Assembly: GCA_045640165.1 (NCBI GenBank)
Contig: JAZUEK010000003.1
Span: 1-34,167, forward strand
Length of the DNA stretch: 34,167 bases
Origin: RGIG426 sp045640165
GTDB lineage: Bacteria; Bacillota; Clostridia; Oscillospirales; Acutalibacteraceae
Direction of reading: 5' to 3'
The translations under genes were made by a program, and so were the position numbers. Below, piece by piece: positions 7,810-15,932 of this stretch (positions within the stretch are counted from its first letter, which is position 1; the number at the start of each line of letters is the position of its first letter). The notes below the pieces were generated by a model. It searched no databases, was not told the origin of the DNA, and saw nothing but the letters and a program-made list of their open reading frames with translations.

Positions 7810-9858
7810 GTGGAAAAGAACGAACAAAAACGCAGTCACCGCCGCGTGGCGTTCCTGTGTGTGTTGGTGTGCCTTTGTGTGGTGGCGTGCGGCATTCGCT
7901 TGTTCCAAATCCAAATCGTTCACGGAGACGAATACGCCGCGCAGGTGTATTCCGGAAGCCGTACAAAACTTCCCGTTGCGGCGACGCGCGGCGAAATTCT
8001 TGACTGCAACTTAAATCCGCTGGTGGTGAACACGACCAGTTATACCGTGACGTTTGATTACAACTATTTTCCCCACGGCAACTCGCCGGAGGTGTTAAAA
8101 CAGCAAAACGCAATGTTACTTTCGCTGTGCGATTTGCTCTCTGCCGCAGGCGAAACGTGGACGGACACGCTTCCTATTTCCAAAACCGCGCCGTATACGT
8201 TCGAAAAAGGACGGGAATCGGCGGCGGATACCTTAAAAACCGATTTGCGGTTGGCGCTGTATGCCACGGCGGACAACTGTATGGCGGCGCTGATTGAAAC
8301 GTATGCGTTGACGGAGTATGACGCCGCCACCGCGCGCACGCTCGCCGGTATCCACCGCGAGATGGAAGTACGCGGCTTTTCCTCGACGGTGCCGTTCACC
8401 TTTGCCCAAAACGTCTCGAAAGAGACGTCCTATACGCTCGGCGAGCGGTCGACGGAGTTCCCCGGCGTAACGGTGGAACTGACCCCGGAACGAAAATATC
8501 TCACCGGCACCCACGCGGCCCATATTCTCGGCACGGTGGGTCTTTTGTCGGACGACGAGTACGAGCAGGTGAAGGATGCCGGCTATTCCTACAACGACGT
8601 TATCGGCAAAAACGGCATTGAGCAGGCAATGGAAGCGGCGCTTCGCGGACAAAACGGCGAGCGTACGTTGCAAAAGGACTCCGACGGAAACGTTATCAGC
8701 GAAGAGGAGACGGTGGCGCCCGTCCCGGGAAGCGCGGTCGCGCTGACGATTGATATGGCGCTTCAAAAGAAAGTGGAGGCCGCCTTGGATGAGACGGTCA
8801 AAGAAATGCGCGGCCAGCCGGCCGGTTACGACGGGCAGGATATTTCTTCCGGCGCAGCGGTGGTGCTCGACGTGCGTGATAATTCCGTGAAAGCCATTGC
8901 CAGTTGGCCCACGTTTGACATCAATCGCTATTACGAGGATTACGGAAAACTTCTAAACGATCCGGACAACCCTCTGTTTAACCGCGCGCTTGACGGCGGT
9001 TTTGCTCCCGGTTCGACGTTTAAGCCGGCGATGGCTATCGGGGCGCTGAACGAGGGGCTGATTACAAAAGACTACACGTTTTATTGTGGTAGTTGGTATC
9101 GCCACTATGAAAACGAGGGCTTGATGATTCACTGTATGGCCAACCACGGCAACTGTAACGTGGTATATGGCATCGGTAAATCTTGCAACGCCTTTTTCTG
9201 CGAGATGGGGCGTCTGCTCGGCATCAAACGGATGAACGACTACTGCCAGCAACTGGGGTTGGGCGTTAAAACCGGCATTGAAATCGGCGAATCGGCCGGC
9301 ACGCTTGCCGGCCCTGCCGAACGGGAAGAAGCCGGCGGCATTTGGGTGCCTGCCGACGCGTCGCAGGCGGCCATCGGTCAGTCGGACAATATGATTACGC
9401 CGGTACAACTCGCGACCTACGTCAGCACCATTGCCAACCGCGGTACGCGGTATAAAACGCATCTTGTGTCGGCGGTGCTCGGCTATGACGGTACGGCGCA
9501 GAAGACCGAAAAAGAAGTTGTGTGCAAAATGGACGTGCGCTCCGACGTGTGGGATACGGTGAAACAGGGGATGCTGCTCACCGCTCACGACGGTACGGCG
9601 ACGCGCTTTTTCGTGGGTGTCGATTATGAGTTTGCCGCCAAAACCGGTACGGCAGAGGCAGGTAACGGTGGTTCGGACCACGGCGTGTTTATCGGCTACG
9701 CTCCGGCGGACTCGACACCACGCTACGCGGTGGCGGTGGTGATGGAAAACGGCACGGCTACCGGTTCGGGACGGCTCGCGCGCAAGGTGATGGACGCCTG
9801 CTTTGAGGTGAACGCCACCGGAAAAGGCGATACGCCGGTGGGAGAATTGCTTCCGTAA
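7810..9858 (+). CDS. mrdA: Class B penicillin-binding protein 2 (peptidoglycan transpeptidase)
   Basis: The 682-aa protein cross-links peptidoglycan during elongation. It has one N-terminal membrane anchor (about 13-29), a PBP dimerisation domain with the conserved RGEILD block, and a transpeptidase domain with all three active-site motifs: STFK (402-405, nucleophile Ser402), SCN (458-460) and KTG (611-613). The start is GTG 7810 behind AAAGGAGGG; a longer open frame from 7744 lacks an SD and a sensible N terminus. It sits directly after mreD, as PBP2 usually does. Its SEDS partner RodA, often adjacent, is not in this window and must be elsewhere if present. Confidence 0.95.
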   Translation: MEKNEQKRSHRRVAFLCVLVCLCVVACGIRLFQIQIVHGDEYAAQVYSGSRTKLPVAATRGEILDCNLNPLVVNTTSYTVTFDYNYFPHGNSPEVLKQQNAMLLSLCDLLSAAGETWTDTLPISKTAPYTFEKGRESAADTLKTDLRLALYATADNCMAALIETYALTEYDAATARTLAGIHREMEVRGFSSTVPFTFAQNVSKETSYTLGERSTEFPGVTVELTPERKYLTGTHAAHILGTVGLLSDDEYEQVKDAGYSYNDVIGKNGIEQAMEAALRGQNGERTLQKDSDGNVISEEETVAPVPGSAVALTIDMALQKKVEAALDETVKEMRGQPAGYDGQDISSGAAVVLDVRDNSVKAIASWPTFDINRYYEDYGKLLNDPDNPLFNRALDGGFAPGSTFKPAMAIGALNEGLITKDYTFYCGSWYRHYENEGLMIHCMANHGNCNVVYGIGKSCNAFFCEMGRLLGIKRMNDYCQQLGLGVKTGIEIGESAGTLAGPAEREEAGGIWVPADASQAAIGQSDNMITPVQLATYVSTIANRGTRYKTHLVSAVLGYDGTAQKTEKEVVCKMDVRSDVWDTVKQGMLLTAHDGTATRFFVGVDYEFAAKTGTAEAGNGGSDHGVFIGYAPADSTPRYAVAVVMENGTATGSGRLARKVMDACFEVNATGKGDTPVGELLP

Positions 9859-9898
9859 GAATTTTTGGCAAAAAACGCCGCGAAACAGCGAAAAAAGG

Positions 9899-9927
9899 TT
9901 GCTTTTCGGCGAAAAAAATGGTATACT
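9899..9927 (+). promoter_or_regulatory. Promoter of minD
   Basis: TTGCTT (9899-9904), 17 bases, TATACT (9922-9927) preceded by TGG, an extended -10. Transcription would begin near 9934, just before the strong minD SD (AAGGAGGA, 9945-9952). Confidence 0.82.
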
Positions 9928-9961
9928 GGTCTATAATTATAAAAAAGGAGGAGAACGCGGT

Positions 9962-10708
9962 ATGGGAATTACCACTGTCATTACGTCCGGCAAGGGCGGC
10001 GTTGGCAAATCCACCGTTTCGGCCGGGCTTGGTTGCGCGCTTGCCGAACGGGGACAGAGCGTCCTGATTTTGGACGGCGATGCCGGATTGCGGAGTTTGG
10101 ACATCATTACCGGTGTTGCCGGCGAGACCGTGTTCGACCTCTCGGATATTTTTGCAGGCAACTGTGAGCCGATTCGCGCGATTTATTCTTCGCCGGTGTA
10201 CCCGGGCGTGTCGCTCATTCCGGCGCCGGTGCAGTTGCAAAACCTGTGCACGCCGAACGATTTGCGTCGGTTATGCAAAGGCTTCGCGCGGTATTTTGAC
10301 CACGTTATCGTGGATTGCCCTGCCGGTGTCGGCGAGGGATTCGAAACCGCGGTGGCCGCCGCCAACCGCGCCCTTATCGTGACCACGCCGGATATGGTGT
10401 GTGCACGCGACGGCGCTATCGTCGGCGATTTGCTCCGCAAAAAAGGCGTGTCCGCGCGGCTGATTATTAACCGCCTGCGCGCGACCCCCATTCTCAAAGG
10501 CACCACTCCCGACGTGGACGATATTATCGATACGGTGGGTGTGCGTCTCCTCGGCATCTTGCCGGAGGATGAAAAAGTCGCCGTGGCCTCTGCCAACGGC
10601 AATCCGCTTCCGCGCAACTCGACCGCGACCGAGGGATTCCGCAACGTCGCGGCGCGCCTGCTCGGCGATCAACCGCCGCTGTTGCCGCTTGAAAAAATGG
10701 CGCCGTAA
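9962..10708 (+). CDS. minD: MinD-type septum-site ATPase lacking the C-terminal membrane helix
   Basis: The 248-aa ParA/MinD ATPase has the deviant Walker A SGKGGVGKST (9-18, with both signature lysines), LDGDAGLRSLDI (switch I/A' region; MinD usually has DxDxGLRNLD), and the VDCPAGVGEGF Walker B block. The DAGLRSLD string favours MinD over other ParA proteins. MinD binds the membrane in its ATP form and positions MinC to block division at the poles. Here the protein ends soon after the last core helix (ARLLGDQPPLLPLEKMAP) without the amphipathic membrane-targeting helix normally found at the end. No minC or minE is nearby. It may be a divergent Min protein or a MinD-like ATPase with another role. 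Confidence 0.85.
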   Translation: MGITTVITSGKGGVGKSTVSAGLGCALAERGQSVLILDGDAGLRSLDIITGVAGETVFDLSDIFAGNCEPIRAIYSSPVYPGVSLIPAPVQLQNLCTPNDLRRLCKGFARYFDHVIVDCPAGVGEGFETAVAAANRALIVTTPDMVCARDGAIVGDLLRKKGVSARLIINRLRATPILKGTTPDVDDIIDTVGVRLLGILPEDEKVAVASANGNPLPRNSTATEGFRNVAARLLGDQPPLLPLEKMAP

Positions 10709-10757
10709 TAAAGATTGGAAAAACACGAAACATACCTTTCGGAAAGGGGAAAGACGT

Positions 10758-11162
10758 ATGAATATTGCTCTTATTGCGCACGACACGAAAAAGGAACTGA
10801 TGGTGCAGTTTTGCATCGCGTACTGCGGCATTTTGTGCCACCACGACCTGATTGCCACCGGTACAACCGGCAACCTCGTCAGCGAGGCAACGGGGCTGAA
10901 AATCACCTGCCAGATGAGCGGCCAAAGCGGCGGCGACCAACAGATTTCCGCCCGTATCGACTGCAACGAGATTGACCTTGTTTTGTTCTTCCGCGACGCG
11001 GTCAGCACGAAAGAGGACGACCCGAACGACCTCGAAATGCTTCGCCTTTGCGACAAAAACAACATCCCCGTTGCGACCAACATTGCGACCGCCGAGGTGC
11101 TTATCCAAGGCCTGGCGCGCGGCGACCTCGATTGGCGCAACATCGTGAATCCCCGTAAATAA
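10758..11162 (+). CDS. mgsA: Methylglyoxal synthase-like protein with altered active-site loop
   Basis: The 134-aa protein fits methylglyoxal synthase, which converts dihydroxyacetone phosphate to methylglyoxal and phosphate. Seen are ALIAHDTKK (His8, Asp9, Lys12), the phosphate-binding TGTTG (34-38), SGQSGGDQQISA with Asp60 (equivalent of the E. coli catalytic base Asp71), and NIPVATNIATAEVLI. However, the segment that reads HDPD or HEPD in the E. coli and B. subtilis enzymes reads DDPN here (87-90), so the equivalents of E. coli His98 and Asp101 are changed. The start is ATG 10758 after GGAAAGGGG. mgsA next to the mre/min cluster is common in Clostridia. Activity should be treated as likely but not certain. 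Confidence 0.85.
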   Translation: MNIALIAHDTKKELMVQFCIAYCGILCHHDLIATGTTGNLVSEATGLKITCQMSGQSGGDQQISARIDCNEIDLVLFFRDAVSTKEDDPNDLEMLRLCDKNNIPVATNIATAEVLIQGLARGDLDWRNIVNPRK

Positions 11163-11174
11163 TGTGACTTTGTC

Positions 11175-11201
11175 AAAACGCACACGAACGTGTGCGTTTT
11201 G
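11175..11201 (+). terminator. Probable intrinsic terminator after mgsA
   Basis: A near-perfect 11-12 bp palindrome (11175-11186 with 11189-11200) starts with AAAA and ends with TTTT, 12 bases after the mgsA stop. The T tract is short, so some read-through into hisS is likely. The symmetry would also work on the other strand. Confidence 0.65.
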
Positions 11202-11240
11202 TTCCGCCGAAAGGCAAGTTCTTTTCAAGGAGAAACCGCT

Positions 11241-12566
11241 ATGGAAATGATTACCAAAGCCCCACGCGGCACCGGAGACGTTCTGCCTGCCGACAGCCAC
11301 CGTTGGCAACACGTTGAGCAGACCTGCCTTGCCATTGCGCGTGATTTTGGGTTCAAAGAAATCCGCACGCCCGTGTTCGAACACACCGAGTTGTTTTTGC
11401 GCTCGGTGGGCGAGACCACCGACGTGGTGCAAAAGGAAATGTACACGTTTGAGGACAAGGGCAAGCGCTCGATTACGCTTCGCCCCGAAGGAACGGCCGG
11501 CGCGGCGCGTCTGCTGCTCGAAAGCGGACTGTATGCCGGTGCGCTTCCCGTGAAAACCGCTTACGTGACCTCTTGCTATCGCTATGAAAAACCGCAGGCC
11601 GGCCGCTTGCGCGAATTCCACCAATTCGGTGTGGAATGCTTCGGTGCGGCGTCGCCGACGGCGGATGCGGAAATCATCGCGCTCGCCGACACCATCTTGA
11701 AAGAGTTCAAGGTGCCGGATGTGACGCTGTTTATCAACTCCATCGGTTGCCCGACCTGCCGTGCGGAATATCAAAAGGCGCTGAAAGCGTATTTTGAGGA
11801 GAAAAAAGACGATTTGTGCGAGACTTGCCGCGACCGACTCGAGCGCAACCCCATGCGCATCCTCGACTGCAAGTCGCCGGTGTGCAGTGAGATTGCCAAA
11901 GATGCGCCGAAAATCCTCGACCACCTTTGCGACGAGTGCCGCGACCACTTTGAAGCGGTGAAAGCGTGCCTTACTGCCGCCGACATTCCTTTTGAAATCG
12001 ACGAGGGGATTGTGCGCGGCCTTGACTACTACACGCGTACGGTGTTTGAGTTCGTCTCCTCTGCGCCGGTGCTCGGCTCGCAGGCGACCGTTCTCGGCGG
12101 TGGCCGTTACGACGGACTGATTGAAGAACTCGGCGGACCGCACCTGCCGTCGCTCGGCTGGGCGATGGGTCTCGAGCGGTTGCTCATTGTGCTTGATGCC
12201 TGCGGTTACAAATTCCCCGAGCCGCCTGCCTGTGAGGTGTATTTTGCGCCGATGGGCGATGCCGCGTCAAAAGCCTGCTTTGCGCTTGCGAATCAACTGC
12301 GCGCCGGCGGCGTTTCTGCCGAGACGGATATTGCCGGTCGCGGTCTCAAAGCGCAGATGAAATACGCCGACAAGCTCGGTGCGCGCTACGTCATTGTGGT
12401 GGGCGACAACGAGCTCGAAACCGGTGACGTACAGCTGAAAGATATGCAAACCGGTGAGGTCAGCCCTGCGCGGTTGGACGACAGTTTGTATACGACGCTT
12501 TACAACAAAGCGCTCGACCGCCAGTTGTCGGGCGTTGCCGACCTTCTCTCCGAAGTGGCGGAATAA
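11241..12566 (+). CDS. hisS: Histidine-tRNA ligase
   Basis: The 441-aa class II synthetase charges tRNA-His. Motifs are APRGTGDVLP at the N terminus, motif 2 with YRYEKPQAGRLREFHQFGVE, the histidine-specific GIVRGLDYYTRTVFEF and GGGRYDGLIEELGG blocks, motif 3 LGWAMGLERLL, and a C-terminal anticodon-binding domain. Between motif 2 and the His-A block are paired cysteines (CPTC, CETC, CKSPVC, CDEC) that could bind zinc; I recall this cluster from other Firmicute HisRS proteins. The start is ATG 11241 after AAGGAGAAA. It probably forms an operon with aspS, 31 bases downstream. No T-box leader is present in the short upstream gap. Confidence 0.97.
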   Translation: MEMITKAPRGTGDVLPADSHRWQHVEQTCLAIARDFGFKEIRTPVFEHTELFLRSVGETTDVVQKEMYTFEDKGKRSITLRPEGTAGAARLLLESGLYAGALPVKTAYVTSCYRYEKPQAGRLREFHQFGVECFGAASPTADAEIIALADTILKEFKVPDVTLFINSIGCPTCRAEYQKALKAYFEEKKDDLCETCRDRLERNPMRILDCKSPVCSEIAKDAPKILDHLCDECRDHFEAVKACLTAADIPFEIDEGIVRGLDYYTRTVFEFVSSAPVLGSQATVLGGGRYDGLIEELGGPHLPSLGWAMGLERLLIVLDACGYKFPEPPACEVYFAPMGDAASKACFALANQLRAGGVSAETDIAGRGLKAQMKYADKLGARYVIVVGDNELETGDVQLKDMQTGEVSPARLDDSLYTTLYNKALDRQLSGVADLLSEVAE

Positions 12567-12597
12567 GTTTTGATTTTATAAAACAGGAGTGATTCTT

Positions 12598-14379
12598 GTG
12601 GCAGAAACCTTAAAGGGCTTGTCCCGTACCCATTATTGCGGAACGCTTCGCATGGAACACGTCGGGCAGGAAGTTACGCTTTGCGGTTGGGTGCAACGTC
12701 AACGCGATATCGGCCAACTGATTTTCGTCGATTTGCGTGACCGTACCGGCATTGCTCAGCTCGCGTTTGACGATGCGACTGACCGCGCGGTGTTCGACAA
12801 GGCGTTTACCGTGCGCGGCGAATACGTGTTGGCGGCGAAAGGCGTGGTGCGTGAGCGTTCGTCCAAAAACCCCGACATTCCGACCGGCGACGTGGAGGTG
12901 TTCGTGACCGAACTGCGTATCCTCAACAAAGCGGAAACGCCGCCGTTTGAAATTGTGGAGAACAGCAATGCGTCCGAACTTCTTCGTTTGCAGTATCGCT
13001 ACCTTGATCTGCGCCGTCCGGATTTGCAGAAGAACCTGATTTTTCGTCACCGCGTGGCGAAAACTGCGCGTGACTTCTTTGATGAGAACGGATTTTTGGA
13101 AATCGAAACCCCGATGCTTATCCGTTCCACGCCGGAGGGCGCGCGCGACTTCCTTGTGCCGTCCCGTACGCACAACGGCAGTTTTTACGCTCTGCCGCAG
13201 TCGCCGCAGTTGTATAAACAGCTTTCGATGGTCGCCGGCTTTGACCGCTACGTCCAGTTGGCCCGTTGCTTCCGCGACGAGGACCAGCGCGCCGACCGTC
13301 AGCCGGAATTCACCCAAATCGACCTCGAAATGTCGTTTGTGGACGTGGAAGATGTTTTGGCGATGGGCGAAAAATTCATCGCGTATCTGTTCGAACACGT
13401 GCTGGATGAAAAAGTGGCTCTGCCGCTTCCGCGCCTTAAATATACCGACGCGATGTCCCGTTTCGGTTCGGACAAACCGGATACCCGTTTTGGGATGGAA
13501 CTGAAAGACGTGAGCGATCTCGTCAAAGATTGCGGCTTCGGCGTGTTCTCCGGTGCGATTGCCGACGGCGGTATGGTGAACGCCATCGTCGCCGAGGGCG
13601 GCGCTTCGGTGCTGACCCGTAAAGAAATCGACAAACTGACCGAGCAGGCCAAAGGCATCGGCGCAAAAGGCCTTGCGTGGGTGCGTTGGACGGCGGACGG
13701 CGTGTCCTCGTCGTTCGGCAAATTCCTCGCCGACGGCGAGATGGACAACCTGCTTTCCTTCCTCGGCGCCAAAGAGGGCGACGTGGTGTTGTTTGTTGCC
13801 GACCGCATCAAAAAACACGTACAGACCGTGCTCGGTGCGCTGCGCCTTACGGTTGCCGAAAAACTGAACGTCAAACGCGAGGGGTACAACCTGCTTTGGA
13901 TTACCGAGTTCCCGTTCTTCGAGTGGAACGAGGAGACCGAGCATTGGGATGCGATGCACCACCCGTTCACCTCGCCGCTTGATGAGTGCATTCCGTACCT
14001 CGACAGCGAGCCGGAAAAGGTGTTTGCCAAAGCGTACGACCTCGTTTTGAACGGTGAGGAGTTGTGCTCCGGCTCGATTCGTATCACCGATCCGGAACTG
14101 CAAAATCATATGTTCCGCGCGCTCGGCTTTACCGACGAGCAGGCGCACGAAAAATTCGGCTTCCTGCTTGACGCGTTCCGCTACGGTGCACCGCCGCACG
14201 GCGGTATGGGCATCGGTCTTGACCGCCTCGTGATGCAGATGCTCAAAGCCTCGTCGCTGCGCGACGTGGTGGCGTTCCCGAAACTGCAAAACATGGTGGA
14301 GCCGATGACTTCCTGCCCTGCCCCGGTGGATGACCTCCAGCTCGAAGAGCTCGGCATTACGGTGTCGCCGAAAGAATAA
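12598..14379 (+). CDS. aspS: Aspartate-tRNA ligase
   Basis: The 593-aa bacterial-type AspRS has an N-terminal OB-fold anticodon-binding domain (about 15-110, with WVQRQRDIGQLIFVDLRDRTG), the class II catalytic core with motif 2 FRDEDQRADRQPEFTQIDLEM, an inserted GAD domain (about 290-420), and motif 3 GAPPHGGMGIGLDRLVM. The residue after RQRD is Ile rather than the His typical of non-discriminating bacterial AspRS, which suggests a discriminating enzyme (inference). The start is GTG 12598, 8 bases after AGGAG; another GTG at 12589 overlaps the SD itself and is unlikely. A bidirectional terminator closes the hisS-aspS unit. Confidence 0.97.
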   Translation: MAETLKGLSRTHYCGTLRMEHVGQEVTLCGWVQRQRDIGQLIFVDLRDRTGIAQLAFDDATDRAVFDKAFTVRGEYVLAAKGVVRERSSKNPDIPTGDVEVFVTELRILNKAETPPFEIVENSNASELLRLQYRYLDLRRPDLQKNLIFRHRVAKTARDFFDENGFLEIETPMLIRSTPEGARDFLVPSRTHNGSFYALPQSPQLYKQLSMVAGFDRYVQLARCFRDEDQRADRQPEFTQIDLEMSFVDVEDVLAMGEKFIAYLFEHVLDEKVALPLPRLKYTDAMSRFGSDKPDTRFGMELKDVSDLVKDCGFGVFSGAIADGGMVNAIVAEGGASVLTRKEIDKLTEQAKGIGAKGLAWVRWTADGVSSSFGKFLADGEMDNLLSFLGAKEGDVVLFVADRIKKHVQTVLGALRLTVAEKLNVKREGYNLLWITEFPFFEWNEETEHWDAMHHPFTSPLDECIPYLDSEPEKVFAKAYDLVLNGEELCSGSIRITDPELQNHMFRALGFTDEQAHEKFGFLLDAFRYGAPPHGGMGIGLDRLVMQMLKASSLRDVVAFPKLQNMVEPMTSCPAPVDDLQLEELGITVSPKE

Positions 14380-14384
14380 GATAG

Positions 14385-14416
14385 AAAAAATCCCGTCCGC
14401 AAGGACGGGATTTTTT
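14385..14416. terminator. Bidirectional terminator between aspS and the amidase gene
   Basis: A symmetrical hairpin: six As, an 8-bp GC-rich stem (14391-14398 with 14403-14410), a GCAA tetraloop, then six Ts. It can stop transcription of aspS on the plus strand and of the convergent amidase operon on the minus strand. Confidence 0.95.
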
Positions 14417-14432
14417 AATTAAGAATTAAGAA

Positions 14433-15920
14433 TTACGGTAAATTCTTTTGGAACGCGGTGATGCCGTTGGCGATGGCGGCGGCGAGTTCGGTTTGGAAAC
14501 TGTCGGTTTTTAAGAGCTTTTCGTCTGCCGCGTTGGTCATAAATCCGCATTCAAGAAGTACCGCCGGGCAGTCGCTTACGCGCGTGACATAGTAGGGATT
14601 CCATTTTGCGCCGCGGTAGGTGGTTTCCTTATGGTTTTGATAGACGGCATCCACTTTGCCGATAATGCTTTTCGCAAGGGCACAGGAGTATTCGTTATAG
14701 TAGAAACAGGTTGGCCCGTTGGCGGACTCGGCGTCCACGCCGTCCATATGGATGCTTATAAAGAGGTCGGGTTTGGCTTTGCGCGTGATGGTTGCCACGT
14801 CGTGCAGTTCCACCTTGACGTCGGTGGTACGGGACATGACGACCGTTGCGCCGAGCGACTGCAATTTCGATTGCAGTTTTTTGGCGATTTGCAGCGTGAG
14901 CGTTTTTTCGTATAATCCCGGGGTGACGCCGTAGGTGCCCGACCATTCGCCGCCGTGACCGGCATCGACAACGATTTTCATACCGGCGAGCGGCTTCGAC
15001 GCGGTGTTTTTGGAAATGTCGGTTTTGTGCTTAAAGGTGAAGACGAGGTTGTCGCCGCTCCACTCCGCGTGGTAGCCGTAGAAGCCGCCCTTTTTGCGCA
15101 AATTCAGCTTCAGCGTGTAGGTGTTGTCGCTGTTTTTTCGCCACGAAGCAGAGGAAAACAGCGGACTTTTGGATACGTCCGGCGTAGCGCTGGCGTAGGT
15201 GGTGTAAGAGAACGTCAGTTCCACGTATTCGGCGGTGAACGAGGTCACGTCGTATTTTGGGCCGAAATCGCCCATTTGGGAAACGTAGGGATAGGATTGG
15301 GGCTTCAGTTGCAACTGAAACGGAACGTGCCACGACGCGCCGAACGTGACGGTGGTAGCGGCGGAAGAGACGGCCGCGGTTGCCGATAGCGTGTTTTCGG
15401 TAAGTTTGCCGGATTTTTGGTAGACGGCGGCGTCTTCGGTATACACGCGCCGTCCGCAGCCGAGCAGGTAGTACGTATACCCAGTTTCGGGGTCGGTGAC
15501 TTCTTTTTTCAGCACGTCCAACGTGGTGGCCGGAAGATAGGCGTTGGCCGGACTCGAGTAGTCGCCGGTGACGTTACCGCTGAACGTCTCGGTAAAATCG
15601 GTGGTGATTTTCATAATTTTGCCGGTGGCGAGCGTTTTGGGTGCCGGTTTCGGCTCGGTCGGCGTAACGTCGGAGAGTTGTTTGCGTAAGAGCAGCAGGT
15701 CTTTGGTGTTGACCGCGCCGTCGCCGTTTAAGTCGCCGGCGGCAAGGTCGGCAGGCGTGCCGCTGTCGATGAGATACAGGCGCATGGTCAGCACGTCTTT
15801 GGTGTTGACGGCGCCGTCGGCGTTCAGGTCGCCGGAAGCTGCCGCCACGCCGAACGACAGCAACAGAGTGAAAAGAAGCGCTACCGCTACTTTGAATAGA
15901 CCTTTTTGGATGTGTTTCAT
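14433..15920 (-). CDS. Secreted N-acetylmuramoyl-L-alanine amidase with N-terminal dockerin
   Basis: The product is 495 aa. After a signal peptide (about 1-28) comes a dockerin with two repeats (about 30-84; DLNADGAVNTKD and DLNGDGAVNTKD), a Pro/Lys linker, a beta-rich AMIN-like region of unknown fold (about 100-305), and a C-terminal Amidase_3 domain. The zinc and catalytic residues are all present: His322 in DAGHGG, Glu338 in LYEKTL, His391 in SIHMDG, Glu457 in LLECGF. The enzyme would remove stem peptides from glycan strands outside the cell. The ATG at 15920 is preceded by AAGGGGG with 7-base spacing; an upstream in-frame TTG is less likely. It is the last gene of a three-gene operon, 12 bases after the membrane protein gene. 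Confidence 0.92.
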   Translation of the reverse strand: MKHIQKGLFKVAVALLFTLLLSFGVAAASGDLNADGAVNTKDVLTMRLYLIDSGTPADLAAGDLNGDGAVNTKDLLLLRKQLSDVTPTEPKPAPKTLATGKIMKITTDFTETFSGNVTGDYSSPANAYLPATTLDVLKKEVTDPETGYTYYLLGCGRRVYTEDAAVYQKSGKLTENTLSATAAVSSAATTVTFGASWHVPFQLQLKPQSYPYVSQMGDFGPKYDVTSFTAEYVELTFSYTTYASATPDVSKSPLFSSASWRKNSDNTYTLKLNLRKKGGFYGYHAEWSGDNLVFTFKHKTDISKNTASKPLAGMKIVVDAGHGGEWSGTYGVTPGLYEKTLTLQIAKKLQSKLQSLGATVVMSRTTDVKVELHDVATITRKAKPDLFISIHMDGVDAESANGPTCFYYNEYSCALAKSIIGKVDAVYQNHKETTYRGAKWNPYYVTRVSDCPAVLLECGFMTNAADEKLLKTDSFQTELAAAIANGITAFQKNLP

Positions 15921-15932
15921 CAACAATCCCCC

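Noticed and set aside
10700..10757. A frameshift hiding a MinD membrane-targeting helix
   Set aside because: Neither alternative frame after the stop gives an amphipathic helix with hydrophobic and basic faces; one runs into mgsA as a Lys/Arg/Asn-rich stretch, the other ends after about 20 codons.
11163..11240. T-box leader upstream of hisS
   Set aside because: The gap is under 80 bases and holds only a palindromic terminator; no T-box sequence or specifier stem fits.
12610..14289. A long antisense open frame (559 codons) opposite aspS, and similar ones opposite hisS, yfhO and fakA
   Set aside because: They lie wholly opposite well-recognised genes, have no ribosome binding sites or recognisable domains, and are His/Arg-rich as expected from the complement of GC-rich coding sequence.
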